64,000 bases of DNA, taken from positions 318,617,986-318,681,985 of the forward strand of contig CM068367.1 of assembly GCA_034769895.1 (NCBI GenBank), written 5' to 3'. The notes beneath the pieces were generated by a model. It saw only the letters and a list, made by a program, of their open reading frames with translations. It ran no database searches and had not been told where the DNA came from. The DNA comes from Magicicada septendecula (lineage: Eukaryota; Arthropoda; Insecta; Hemiptera; Cicadidae). Positions 23,735-33,585 of this stretch are shown piece by piece (position 1 is the first letter of the stretch; each line of letters begins with the position of its first letter). A program made the position numbers and the translations under genes.

Positions 23735-25334
23735 CAGCAGGAGAAAGAAAAAGTTGAGCAATAAAATGTGTAATAAAGAGAGACAGGAGTCACATGTCAA
23801 TAACCAACCCAATCAGCAGGAACATATAACCAATGAAGAAAGCCACAATTTAAACGAGAGGTGGCAGTGAAAACTCATAATGGCCCATCACTGAACCAAA
23901 CTTTTAGGTACCGACTGAGACAAAACTATAATATATCAGACAAGACGATAACGATCATAAAAAACAATTATTTAAAAAATATCAGAGATGACTTACTGGA
24001 GGAGGAGTCTGCCAACACCACAAACCACAGTAATGAAATTACTTACATAACAGCTGAGATAAATGGAATTCCAACTATGATAGTGATTGATACTGGTGCA
24101 AATGTATCGCTGATAGATAGCACAGAATTAGACAGAATTCAGAAGGAATGTAGAAAAATCTTACCAACTTTATCCGTGAACAATGTCATATTGGTTGGAG
24201 CTACATGACGCCAAAATAAGTCAGCGAGAAAACAAGTTTTGTTAGACCTAAGAAGCAATGGTGTAATCATTCCCATTGTATTCTTGGTAGCACACAGTCT
24301 ACCTTTTAATGTACTAATAGGATGTGATATGTTGAGACAATATTCAGCAATAATTGACCTGAGCAGAGAGAAGGTGTCTCTGACCTCAGATGGTATAGTA
24401 AAGACGGCAGAGTTAATTGGAAGTCAATGTGCCCCTCAAAACCGAGCCAGCTATCATGTTAGGGAAGATGATTATTGCAGGGATTATACACCAGAAGAGG
24501 GAATCAAAAATCAGGATGACAATAATGAATTATGGCGTTGTAAATTGGAAGAGATGAAAACATTTCTACAAGAAAAGACGGGAGTAAAGGTGAATGAAGA
24601 ACAGGTAGAAAAACTAATATCAATCTATAATAAATATCGGCATATTTTTTCGGATGCACCCGGTAAAGTCAAAGGTTATCAATGTAAGTTAAAATTCAGA
24701 GAACCCGTTGAATTCCATAAGAAATCTTACCCCATCGCTTATTCACTAAAGGAAGCAGTAAGGACAGAAATTAATAGAATGATGGCAGATGACATTATTG
24801 AGTACAGTCATTCTCCATATACTAATCTTATAGTAGCAATCCAGCTGAGAGAGTACTAAGGGAGGTTAGAAGAATACTTAGAACGTACTGCTTTGACCAA
24901 CCAAGAAAGTGGAGTAAGTACCTGTCAGCAGCAGAAAGTTTTCTAAATTTGGCATATCACCAGTCAATAGAAACTACCCCATACACAGTCATGTATGAAA
25001 ACAACCACCCCGAGAAATTAAAGAAATTATAAATTTTCCTGAAAACCTTTAATACAAGTTTGATACTGTAAGATTTTATAACTAACAAAATAATCGAAAA
25101 GACAGAAAAGAAAAAGAATAAATACAAAAAAAAAACACAGAACGCCATAAAATATCAAGTAGGAGAGGAGGTGTTACATAGGAATAGAGAATTACCCAGT
25201 ACCATGGAAGGAATTGTAAAGAAACTGTTACTACTTTATACTGGACCATACATCATTATCAAAGATCCCATTACTAAGAAGACTATAACCAGGCTTCATT
25301 GAAGAAATATTATGAAGAAACTAAGTCCATGTAA
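23735..25334 (+). pseudogene. Old Ty3/gypsy copy: gag tail and deleted pol
   Basis: A diverged relative of the intact element at 27955-42570. An open gag tail (about 23735-23870) ends in ...LNERWQ and a TGA; the intact gag ends ...LNGHRQ and TAA. Pol follows in the -1 frame: protease with IDTGANVS (about 24087), an in-frame TGA at 24206, then the protease remainder (PFNVLIGCDMLR) and the start of reverse transcriptase (KSYPIA, DIIEYSHSPYT). At about 24840 the sequence jumps from the RT IVAI segment straight to the integrase ERV/LREV segment, so about 1.9 kb, including the RT active site, RNase H and most of integrase, is deleted. The integrase tail with LLYTGPYII and an end like QASLKKYYEE is frameshifted. 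The copy is 5'-truncated and dead. Confidence 0.85.
23849..23893 (+). promoter_or_regulatory. Relic of gag-pol -1 frameshift signal
   Basis: TTTAAAC (23849-23855) lies in the same phase relative to the gag stop as in the intact element. Nine bases further on, CAGTGA (23865-23870) pairs with TCACTG (23888-23893) around a 17-nt loop. Spacing and loop length equal those of the intact copy, with one compensatory pair (A-U there, G-C here). Confidence 0.7.
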
Positions 25335-25386
25335 ATGATCATTTCCTCAACCATATAAATTTGCTTTCAGAAATAATCATTGTTGG

Positions 25387-25394
25387 CAGGGAGG
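25387..25394 (+). other. Polypurine tract relic
   Basis: GGCAGGGAGG just before the presumed LTR start TGTAGC at 25400. The intact element has GGAGAAGGG about five bases before its TGTAGC. Such tracts prime plus-strand DNA synthesis. Confidence 0.5.
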
Positions 25395-25399
25395 CAATA

Positions 25400-27480
25400 T
25401 GTAGCATCACGAGATATACAAAAAAGGAAACTCAATTTAATCATCAAAATTTATAGTAAAACTAATCAAATAGATAAATACTATGTAACTGAATGAGGAA
25501 TACAATAAAGGATGATTAATCAAATGAGAACACCAAAAATCAGTATATAAGGAAGAATTGTAATAACTAAAACAATAAACCAATAATAAAAAATAAGAAT
25601 TTTACAAATACATGAATCAATTAAAAACAGGAATTAGCTTTGTAAACAAACATAGTAAATAACTTTACAAACAGACATAATAAAGGACTAGACTGGACTT
25701 TGACTTTGACATACTAATTACCCAATAGATTAGGGAAGTGATTTTGTATATTTTATTATAATATTGTAAATAATTATGTTGTAGTAAGTAAAAAATGTAT
25801 TTAGAGGTAAGCAAAATCATTTGTATAACACAAGCCTAAAAGTCAAGCTAGGTCTTTAACCTAAGACTGGATTTGTAATTAGCTCATATATAGTGTTATG
25901 GTAGAGACAAGGTAATTATTTTCATAATTGTGTTTATTCGAGGTGAGATATACGAATAAACACGTTGTGTATATACAAGGTGAGATAAGTGAATAGAAAA
26001 GTGATAAATAATAATAATGAAACAGTGCAAATGACACAGTGTAAACAATGATAAAAATATAAAGTGTTATGAACCTAGTATGACCAAAAGGTGAGAGTGG
26101 CATGTATTTTATATAAAGTGACCATATAATAATAAAATCAACTTCATTAGTGTGAGTGACAATATAAAATTAAGTGAAATAAAAACATAAACGGGATTAT
26201 GTAAAAATAATCAGTAAAAGTAAGGTTATATTAAAAACTTATATTTACTGGAGACGGATAAAACAACCCTGAGACCGAAAAATACACCAAACAAACCAAG
26301 ACCTCTTATAAATGAATCTAAAGCTGGTTTTACAAGGAAGAAAGTTTTTTTTCTAGTGTGGGTGTCCAATGCAAAACGAACAAACTAAATCAGTTGCCAA
26401 TCCAAACAATATTAGAGAAGAAAATTATAGTAAAAAGACAAGTAATGTTATAGGAGATATCAATAAACTAACGAACAATATATATTCGACCAACATGAAG
26501 AAGGAAAGCTGAAAATAATATCCTAAAATGGAGTACTACATCTTTGAATTTGGTGAGACCTTTTAATACTAAAACCATCTTGACAACTATCAACGTTTTA
26601 CACAACACGTCAATACATACTAAATAACGAACACATTTAGTGCGACTACATTTATAAACATAATCTATGATATACAAAGTGAGTGACACAAACTTATTTT
26701 GAACAAACAAAAGTGTAGAACTCATATAATTTTTATTAAACATTCAGTACTGTGTATACAACTCAAGGAACATGGCGTCCCTTGCTTTATTTAACTGTTA
26801 CTGAAAGGGGACAGCAGCGCGCCATGTTGAGAATTCATGAACTATGAGCTATATAATAGACAATTATTTTTTTCTCTTGTCAGTTGTATTAGTAATGTCT
26901 AATTATTAATTATTTTAATTGTTTTATTAGTTTTATATTTGTAATATTAAGTTTGTAAAATTATTTGAATCGATTTTTCTTTGTATAATCACAAGAACTC
27001 ACATCCAAACAAACATACACAAACAACAATTAATTACTACACATTAAAATTTTTTCTTCATGTATGTTATTAACGTAAAACTTGTTGTATGAATTTATAA
27101 TTTTACTGAAGACGATTGTTAATTTGGTTATAACCCTGAGATACAAATTTTTGTCATGCATCCGAGAGCTAGATGGAGCAGGAACCTTAAATTTGTTCTT
27201 AATTAATAGAAGAAAAGAAAATTATTATAATAAGAGAATTAAGGAATTACAATTGAATGATTCAGAGCCGCAAAAGAAGTGTGTTCTCATTTATAAATAA
27301 ATATTATTAAACATACAACTCAGAATATTGCTGAGACTAATTTGAGCATTTATACTTATTTACAATAAGTACAAATCTAACAATATATATATAAAATGTA
27401 AATAATTATAATATTTATATTATTACACAAATATATAGTTTTTATAATATACATTGTATATAAACAATAAAATATTATAT
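25400..27480 (+). repeat. Probable 3' LTR remnant of the old gypsy copy
   Basis: It starts TGTAGCATCAC, like TGTAGCGTGAC of the intact LTR, directly after the polypurine relic and at the expected distance from the pol end. Near 26818 a GCGCGCCATGTTGA segment followed by TATATAAT (about 26849) parallels the GCGGCCATCTTGA and TATA segment of the intact LTR. I cannot see a clear right end; 27480 is approximate. Frames inside (up to 91 codons) are not recognised. Confidence 0.5.
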
Positions 27481-27534
27481 GAGGAGTACCCCCCCACACA
27501 AGCACTCACACAAATATTATTTAATTCAATAAGC

Positions 27535-27932
27535 ATCAGGTACACTTTATGGGTCTTTATGGATCTGAGAATTGGACTTTATCGAAAGGCCAGGCCAGTC
27601 GTATCCAAGCGGCTGACATGAGATTTCTCAGGCACGTGGCAGGGTATACTCTCCATGATCATAGAAGAAACACAGATATACGGTAGAAACTGAATATTAT
27701 GAGTATACTCGACAGGATTGCCCAGTATCGGCTGAATTGGTGGGAATATCTTTGCCGAATGGATGACTACTGCATCCCCAAACAACTATGGAACTACAAG
27801 CCGAAGGGACGGAGAGGTGTGCGACGTCCGACGATGCGTTGGAGTGACCAGCTCTAGACTTTTTCCTGTTTGAGACCGGGAACAAACCATTCTTGGTTTA
27901 ATCCTTGCACGTGATGATGATCAGGTACACTT
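27535..27932 (+). pseudogene. RTE-like non-LTR 3' fragment with 13-bp target duplication
   Basis: The body (27548-27919) encodes the tail of an endonuclease/reverse-transcriptase polyprotein: LYGSENWTL, SRIQAADMRFLRHVAGYTL, a degraded NTDIR, QYRLNWWEYLCRM, IPKQLWNYKPKGRRG and RPTMRWSDQL, then a stop. This series is typical of RTE-like elements of insects. An internal TAG (about 27687) shows decay. It ends in a GATGATGAT tail. ATCAGGTACACTT flanks it at 27535-27547 and 27920-27932, a perfect target-site duplication, so the copy inserted already 5'-truncated. It stops 22 bp short of the intact gypsy element. Confidence 0.85.
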
Positions 27933-28419
27933 GATATAAAGATATTTAATATATTGTAGCGTGACAGAAAATCCACTACATTTTAAGTCATGTGAAATCA
28001 TAAAGTTTAATTACACCAACAAATGTTATAATAATATTGAATGACATTTAAATAAATCAGAGGAATGAACCACAATAAAATAAAAATCCTCACTACATAA
28101 TATATAAAAACCACTGTTAAAAGAAACCAAAGAAAGTATTGAAGCAACTCATCAACTCATTGTATAATATCAGTAAGTTACCCAGGAAGCTCAGAGCAGT
28201 AAACCAGTTATATAAGACCATATCAAGAAAAAAGAGATTCAATTAAAGAGTGGTGAATACCAAAATATCCCAAAAACAAGAAGAGGGAAGAATAAAGTTT
28301 GTGAACAGGAAGAAAACAATACCCTGAAACCTGTATAGAAGAATAAAGTCAGTTCAGTGAATAAATTAAATACTCCAAACTAAACCTCAGTCGTGATAAC
28401 ACCAAGTACCTTGGTTTAC

Positions 28420-28550
28420 CCAAGAATGAAGAAGGAAGACCAGAAGAGTGAAGACTAGACGAGGGACAAGAATGAAGACTAGAAGAAGGACAAGAATGAA
28501 GACCAGAAGGAAGATACGAAGAAGGACAAGAAAGAAGACAGGAGGAGAGG
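28420..28550 (+). repeat. Purine-rich minisatellite within the LTR
   Basis: Imperfect repeats of about 20-24 bases (ACAAGAATGAAGACTAGAAG and variants), almost entirely purine on this strand; repeated identically at 39680-39810. The minus-strand frame across it (SCPSSSLHS repeats) looks like an artefact of the tract. Confidence 0.75.
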
Positions 28551-30599
28551 AAGAAATAGTATGAAAGAAACACCGTAGTAAAACCTATTATTATATAAAC
28601 TACTATCAACCCCAAACCCACAAAAACTATGCAAAAGAAAGTATAACATACCCAAAATCCTATAAAAATGTAATTATTGAGAAAACTAAAGTGCTGTATA
28701 GCGTTATAAGAAGTGATCCGACTAAAGCTATTGTGTAATAAAGAAAATAAACTAGTCTTAGCAGTCCATGATTACTAAAGGTCTGGTCTGAGATAATAAG
28801 ACTCAAAATATCAGAACCAACAGTGAAAGTGAATTTGTGTAAGTGTTTTTTAAAAAAAAAATGCAATAAACTTAAAGTTGGTGATACTATAACTTATCTG
28901 TATGCTATATCACAACTTTAAAATCTAATAATAAACAGCATAATAAAATAATAAAATGGAAGATTTCCAGTATTTTATTATTTTAATGTAAATCTTTATT
29001 TACAAGACATTTGTAAAAAATGATAATAAATAGAGTATGGGAGTTAATGTTTACTGATGTAGGGGATCACAATAATAATGGTTTAAACCAGAAAGGACTG
29101 GTATTAATATAGTATTAATAAGTGTAAAATGTTTAACTAGACTGTTTATTCACAGTCCTAAAATCAATGTGTTAATAAATGTATTTGTAAGGTTTATTAG
29201 AAAATAAGATTTATGTTATGTGTTTTAAAAAGAATTATGTTTGATAAATAATAACCTACATACCAGTAATAATGTTCTCATAGGTATGCTATGTTAGCTC
29301 AAAAATAGTTAAAAGATATATGTTCAAACCATATCTGCAATATGTCCAATTGTGCAGATTGCTAAACAATGTTCATAATTATTTATTTTAATAACAGTAG
29401 TGTTAATTAACTACTACACCACACAATAAGTTATAAACCATGTTATTTTCATATAATTGTAATTATGTAAAGTCAGAGGAGGAATTAAGTTTAAATTATT
29501 TGAGAAAGAAAGAAATATAAAATTCTAAAATCTAGGCCATTTGGTGAAATCACAGAACCAATATAAACTAGTATAATTCACTAATAAATCCTGTAAACTA
29601 CCAAGATTTATATTAGATAACTCAATTAACCACTACTAGGAATGATCCTATGAGTTAAAATGATGATAAGGAAATATACCTTAACATTTTGTAAATTTTC
29701 AAAATATATAAATTAATTAATTTTAAAGAGCAATGTCAAATTTACAGATTAACACAAAAAACCAGTTCAAAGGTGTAATTTATATGTATTTAAGGAAAGG
29801 AAGAGGAATATGATTAATTAAAATTTATTATAATAGTATTAATAATATTTAAAATGGAGGGAATTCGTATAAAGACGGAAATCCAATTTTGAGCCTGTAT
29901 TTCCAAAGTGTGAACAAAATTTGTTAATTTCCACAAAATGTCTACAGATATGGACTATAATACATCAATTTAAAGGGAATGAGATGATTAAACCAATAAT
30001 AAGGTTAATAATTCATAAAAGTAAGGAATAAAATAGATAAATTCTATATATAATGTAATATTTTATCATGTGTACAGGTAATCGAATATGTTAACAATAC
30101 TTTTTCAAAGATTAACTGGGCCAGATTTATGACCAAGTTAATTAGTCTTTTGTTGAATATCAAGCTGGACAGTTGTGTAAAGAACGTTTCTTTAAATCGA
30201 GAAAAATGGTACTAGCGTTTAGCCATTGAAATAAGTGAACGAGAGTTAGACGGTTTAGACACTTTTTAAAGCTAAAGCTGTTAATACATTCACGACAATA
30301 GTGAAAACAAACACTTAACTCCATAATACGAGTGATAGAAACAAGTAAAACACTATATCTCAACTGATTTATTCTGCAATTCCTAACCAATAACTTGAAA
30401 ACTTAACCGCAGAAGTTGAACACATAGAAAATAAACTAACTAACACAAGTTTACACAGAACACTTCACCAGAATACACCAAATAGATTAACAGACATATT
30501 ACACCAGTGCGGGGACATTTTAAACCTTAATAAAGGTAATTTTATTGTAATTTTCCGACACGACGCATATGCTGTAACTTAGTCCAACTCGAATAGCGG

Positions 30600-30690
30600 C
30601 CATCTTGAAAACGGAATCTGCTTACCACATCACAGTGACGTCAGTCTTCATTGGTTTGACAAAACATTTATATTCAAATATTATATACTG
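30600..30690 (+). promoter_or_regulatory. Candidate LTR promoter (U3)
   Basis: Within 90 bases: CCATCTT (30600-30607, a YY1-type core), the palindromic CRE TGACGTCA (30636-30643), an inverted CCAAT box ATTGG (30650-30654) and TATATA (30682-30687). They stand in a sensible order and spacing for RNA polymerase II, in an otherwise motif-poor AT-rich LTR. Copied at 41860-41950. Transcription start not determined. Confidence 0.45.
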
Positions 30691-31313
30691 GAATTATTTA
30701 AATACTATTGAATAGTAATTATTGTATTTATTTTTAATTGTTAATGTTATACTTTCTCGTCACCCTTCTCTGACTATTAATTCTAATCGCTCAAAGAACC
30801 TGTCTTTTAATATAATACATCATAAATTTGTTCTGTATGACACAATCGATAATTCCCGAGACAGAGTCGTTAATTGCTCTCCATCGATAAAATATCGAGT
30901 ATTTATTTAAAATTGTCAATAAATCTTTATATTTCCATTATTTTGTATCTGTTACTTATTTCACAGGGTAATTTAAGGGTATTTATAAGGCTGAAGGACT
31001 TAAGTAAGAAGAATATATTCTATCTGAACGAGATATTGGACCAGTCAGAAAAGTCACCAATCGATTATTACCTGGAGTTAATCTATTTAACTCCAGACTT
31101 GGTTCAAATCTTCAAGAAGTGCTCGACGGTCAATAAATACCTACCTGTTATTAAAATTTTACAGAACCTTTTTAAAACAGATGTATTTCTCATGTAAACA
31201 CATATATTAACATAACAAAATTATTTTATTATTCGAAAATTCTATTTTTATTGAATTTTCCATATACATTTTATTCTTTTGTAACGACCGGCATACAGGG
31301 TCTTCTTACAAAG

Positions 31314-31331
31314 TGGCGTCCAACTTAGAGG
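31314..31331 (+). other. Primer binding site, lysine-tRNA-like
   Basis: TGGCGTCCAAC starts three bases after the LTR end. It differs at one base from TGGCGCCCAAC, the complement of the 3' end of eukaryotic tRNA-Lys; the bases after it match less well. Function: priming of minus-strand DNA synthesis. Confidence 0.6.
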
Positions 31332-31380
31332 GCTTAATAATCTAAGCTTGGCAGCGATTAATAAATAGGGACAGAGAAAG

Positions 31381-33585
31381 ATGCAAAGACGAGCTACCTC
31401 GAAAAAGAGGGCGGCAGAGGCCGAGAAAGAGGTTGACATGGGGGATAAGGAGGCAACACCCGTGGAGGATCTGGAAGTGTTACTAAACCCGGTGGAACCG
31501 AAACAACCAGCGCCACCAGAGGAACAACCCGAAGTAACAACGCAAACAGGGGAAGTCAATGGCCGGAAGGAACAATTGGAAATGCCGACACGAACGGAGG
31601 ATGGGAGTATACAAGAGATGATGAAAATGATGAGGGAAATGAGTAAGAACTTAGAATCCAGAATGGATGGAATGAGTCAAGATTTGAGTAAGCAAATGGA
31701 ATCCACGAAAGAAGATTTGAACAAGAAAATGGATTCCACTCAGGAAGAAAACAGTAAGGAAAGGAAGGAAGACAACCAGTCTCTGAAAGAAGAATTCAAA
31801 TCAACTAAGGAAGAATTGGGCCGTAAGATAGAAAATACTAATAAGAGGATTGAAGAAACTAGTAAGAGTTTGAGCAAGAAGCTGGAAGAGAAAATGGAGG
31901 AAACTAGTAAGAAAATGGAAAGCGACAATCAGCAACTGAGGGAGAAGTTGGAGGAAAATAATCAGAAGATAGAGGAGAAAATGGACGAGAATAATCAAAG
32001 GTTAAGAGAAGAATTAAGGGAAGTTAACCAAGAGAACATGAATAAATTAGACGAGAGGATTGAGTTAGCCAAAGAGGAGATAAATAAAAAGATAACTGAG
32101 ACGAAGAAGTCCATTGTAAAGAAATTAGAACAGGAAGTCGTGGTTGTTAACCAGCAGATCCGGGAAGTAGACGAAAGATGTCGTCAAACAGAAAACGAAG
32201 TGCTGGAAGTCCGGGAAGTAATAACAAAGGAGATTACTCAGGTCCAAGAACAACAGAAAACTAAATTGGAGGAGACCAAGAAGTTTGCCTTGGAGGAAGT
32301 AAATAAAGTGAGGACCCAAGTAACAGAAAGATGCGACGGCATGGAAGCCGCTATGGTGAACATAACCGGACAGGTGCGTCAGAGCCAGGAGGAGATAGAG
32401 TTAATAAGAAACAGACCATCGGGATATCACAATTTCCCCATGTCAGAGAACAGAGAATGGCTCAATTTCCGGCAATACAAACGGAAGCCTATGGAGTTCT
32501 TGGCACGAATAGAGGAGTACCTCGAGAAACACCGAGGGAACAGATGGGTCCAGAACAGAGAGATCCTTGACGAGTCGTTTCGGGAGGTGAATGACCATTG
32601 GTGGATGGCCAACCGGAGCGACATCGACAGTTACGAACAATTCAAGAGCCTGTTCAAGGCCAAATACTGGTCAGAGACCACGCAAAATCTCATAAGAGAT
32701 AATATATGCCACGGCCGCTACAAACCACAAGTCGGCAGCTCAATGACAGCTTATTTCCTCGGCAAAGTGTGTATGGCCAAGCACTTAGAACCAGCCATAC
32801 CGGAGGAATGCCTAATAAACAAGCTGTCTTACCATTATGATGAGGAGGTGATTCGTGCAAGGAGGGGCAGCCAGATAAAAACCATCCAGGCAATGACAGA
32901 ACTCCTAGAGAATTATGAAAATGAAGATTACTACCGGCAGAGTCGTAGAAGAAGTGATGGGCCCGAACCAAGGACGTACCAGAACAATAATCAGGGTACG
33001 AACCACGTAAATACTGGGTACCAAGGAGGTCGGGCATACCCGCGAAATAACAATTCTAATAATGGAAATAATGTAAATAATACTAATTACAATGACAATA
33101 ATAATACGGGTCCCAACCAGCAAAACCCGAATCGACCCTCTAATGGTTATCAGGGTAACCGCAATCCCTACCCTAATAACGTAAATAGTCAGAGAAGCCC
33201 CAATTATGGTAATAGTCCTTACCATAATAATACCAATCGTACGGGTCCCAATAATGGTAATTTTAATAATAATAGGTTTCCTCGCCCTAGAGTGAACTTC
33301 ATACAAGCCACAGATGGAAGACAGCGAGGATTCAACCACAATCGACGAAGCAGTTACCGAAGATACGAAGAAAGGCGGAGGAGCCTAGAACGGGACCAAC
33401 CGAGGTACTATCCGGCGCGTAGGAGCAATAGTTTGGACAACACTGAACAGAGGTCGCACCATGAACGACCGGAAGACCATAGGACAGATCGGCAGGTAAC
33501 CACTCTGAGCATCCCGAATGAGGCATCGACTAGTATGGCTCAAAGGAACAATGATGCCGAGCCTTTAAACGGGCACAGGCAGTAA
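31381..33585 (+). CDS. gag: Gag polyprotein with long coiled coil and no zinc knuckle
   Basis: 734 residues from ATG 31381, 70 bases after the LTR, the first in-frame start after the primer site. Residues about 1-75 are acidic and proline-rich. Residues about 76-340 are a heptad-rich coiled coil with internally repeated segments (for example KKMDSTQEENSKE, KKMESDNQQLREKLEENNQ). Residues about 354-513 resemble the retrotransposon gag/capsid domain (WLNFRQYKRKPMEFLARIEEYL, FKSLFKAKYWSE, SMTAYFLGKV). From about 519 the protein is Asn-rich, then Arg/Tyr-rich and basic to the end. No cysteine occurs after about residue 480, so the usual CCHC nucleocapsid knuckle is absent and RNA binding probably relies on the basic Arg-rich tail. 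It should assemble the cytoplasmic particle. It ends PLNGHRQ, with the frameshift site just before the stop. Confidence 0.9.
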   Translation: MQRRATSKKRAAEAEKEVDMGDKEATPVEDLEVLLNPVEPKQPAPPEEQPEVTTQTGEVNGRKEQLEMPTRTEDGSIQEMMKMMREMSKNLESRMDGMSQDLSKQMESTKEDLNKKMDSTQEENSKERKEDNQSLKEEFKSTKEELGRKIENTNKRIEETSKSLSKKLEEKMEETSKKMESDNQQLREKLEENNQKIEEKMDENNQRLREELREVNQENMNKLDERIELAKEEINKKITETKKSIVKKLEQEVVVVNQQIREVDERCRQTENEVLEVREVITKEITQVQEQQKTKLEETKKFALEEVNKVRTQVTERCDGMEAAMVNITGQVRQSQEEIELIRNRPSGYHNFPMSENREWLNFRQYKRKPMEFLARIEEYLEKHRGNRWVQNREILDESFREVNDHWWMANRSDIDSYEQFKSLFKAKYWSETTQNLIRDNICHGRYKPQVGSSMTAYFLGKVCMAKHLEPAIPEECLINKLSYHYDEEVIRARRGSQIKTIQAMTELLENYENEDYYRQSRRRSDGPEPRTYQNNNQGTNHVNTGYQGGRAYPRNNNSNNGNNVNNTNYNDNNNTGPNQQNPNRPSNGYQGNRNPYPNNVNSQRSPNYGNSPYHNNTNRTGPNNGNFNNNRFPRPRVNFIQATDGRQRGFNHNRRSSYRRYEERRRSLERDQPRYYPARRSNSLDNTEQRSHHERPEDHRTDRQVTTLSIPNEASTSMAQRNNDAEPLNGHRQ

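Larger units (their letters stand above)
27955..31310 (+). repeat. 5' LTR
   Basis: It begins TGTA and ends TACA. The right copy at 39215-42570 has the same length. I noticed substitutions at 28123 (G/A), 28602 (A/T) and 30818 (C/T), written left/right. It is unusually long for an LTR. It contains a purine-only minisatellite at about 28420-28550, a GC-richer promoter-like block near 30590-30690, and small frames (for example 30874-31197, 107 codons) with no recognisable domain. Confidence 0.95.

Noticed and set aside
28349..28621. 90-codon serine/proline-rich hydrophobic frame on the minus strand of the LTR, repeated at 39609-39881
   Set aside because: Its repeats mirror the purine minisatellite; it is duplicated only because the LTR is.
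30874..31197. 107-codon frame near the end of the 5' LTR as a possible accessory protein
   Set aside because: No recognisable domain; it exists twice only through LTR duplication. Not fully excluded.
32905..33339. 144-codon isoleucine/valine-rich minus-strand frame
   Set aside because: Antisense shadow of the Asn-rich gag tail (AAT/AAC codons read as ATT/GTT).
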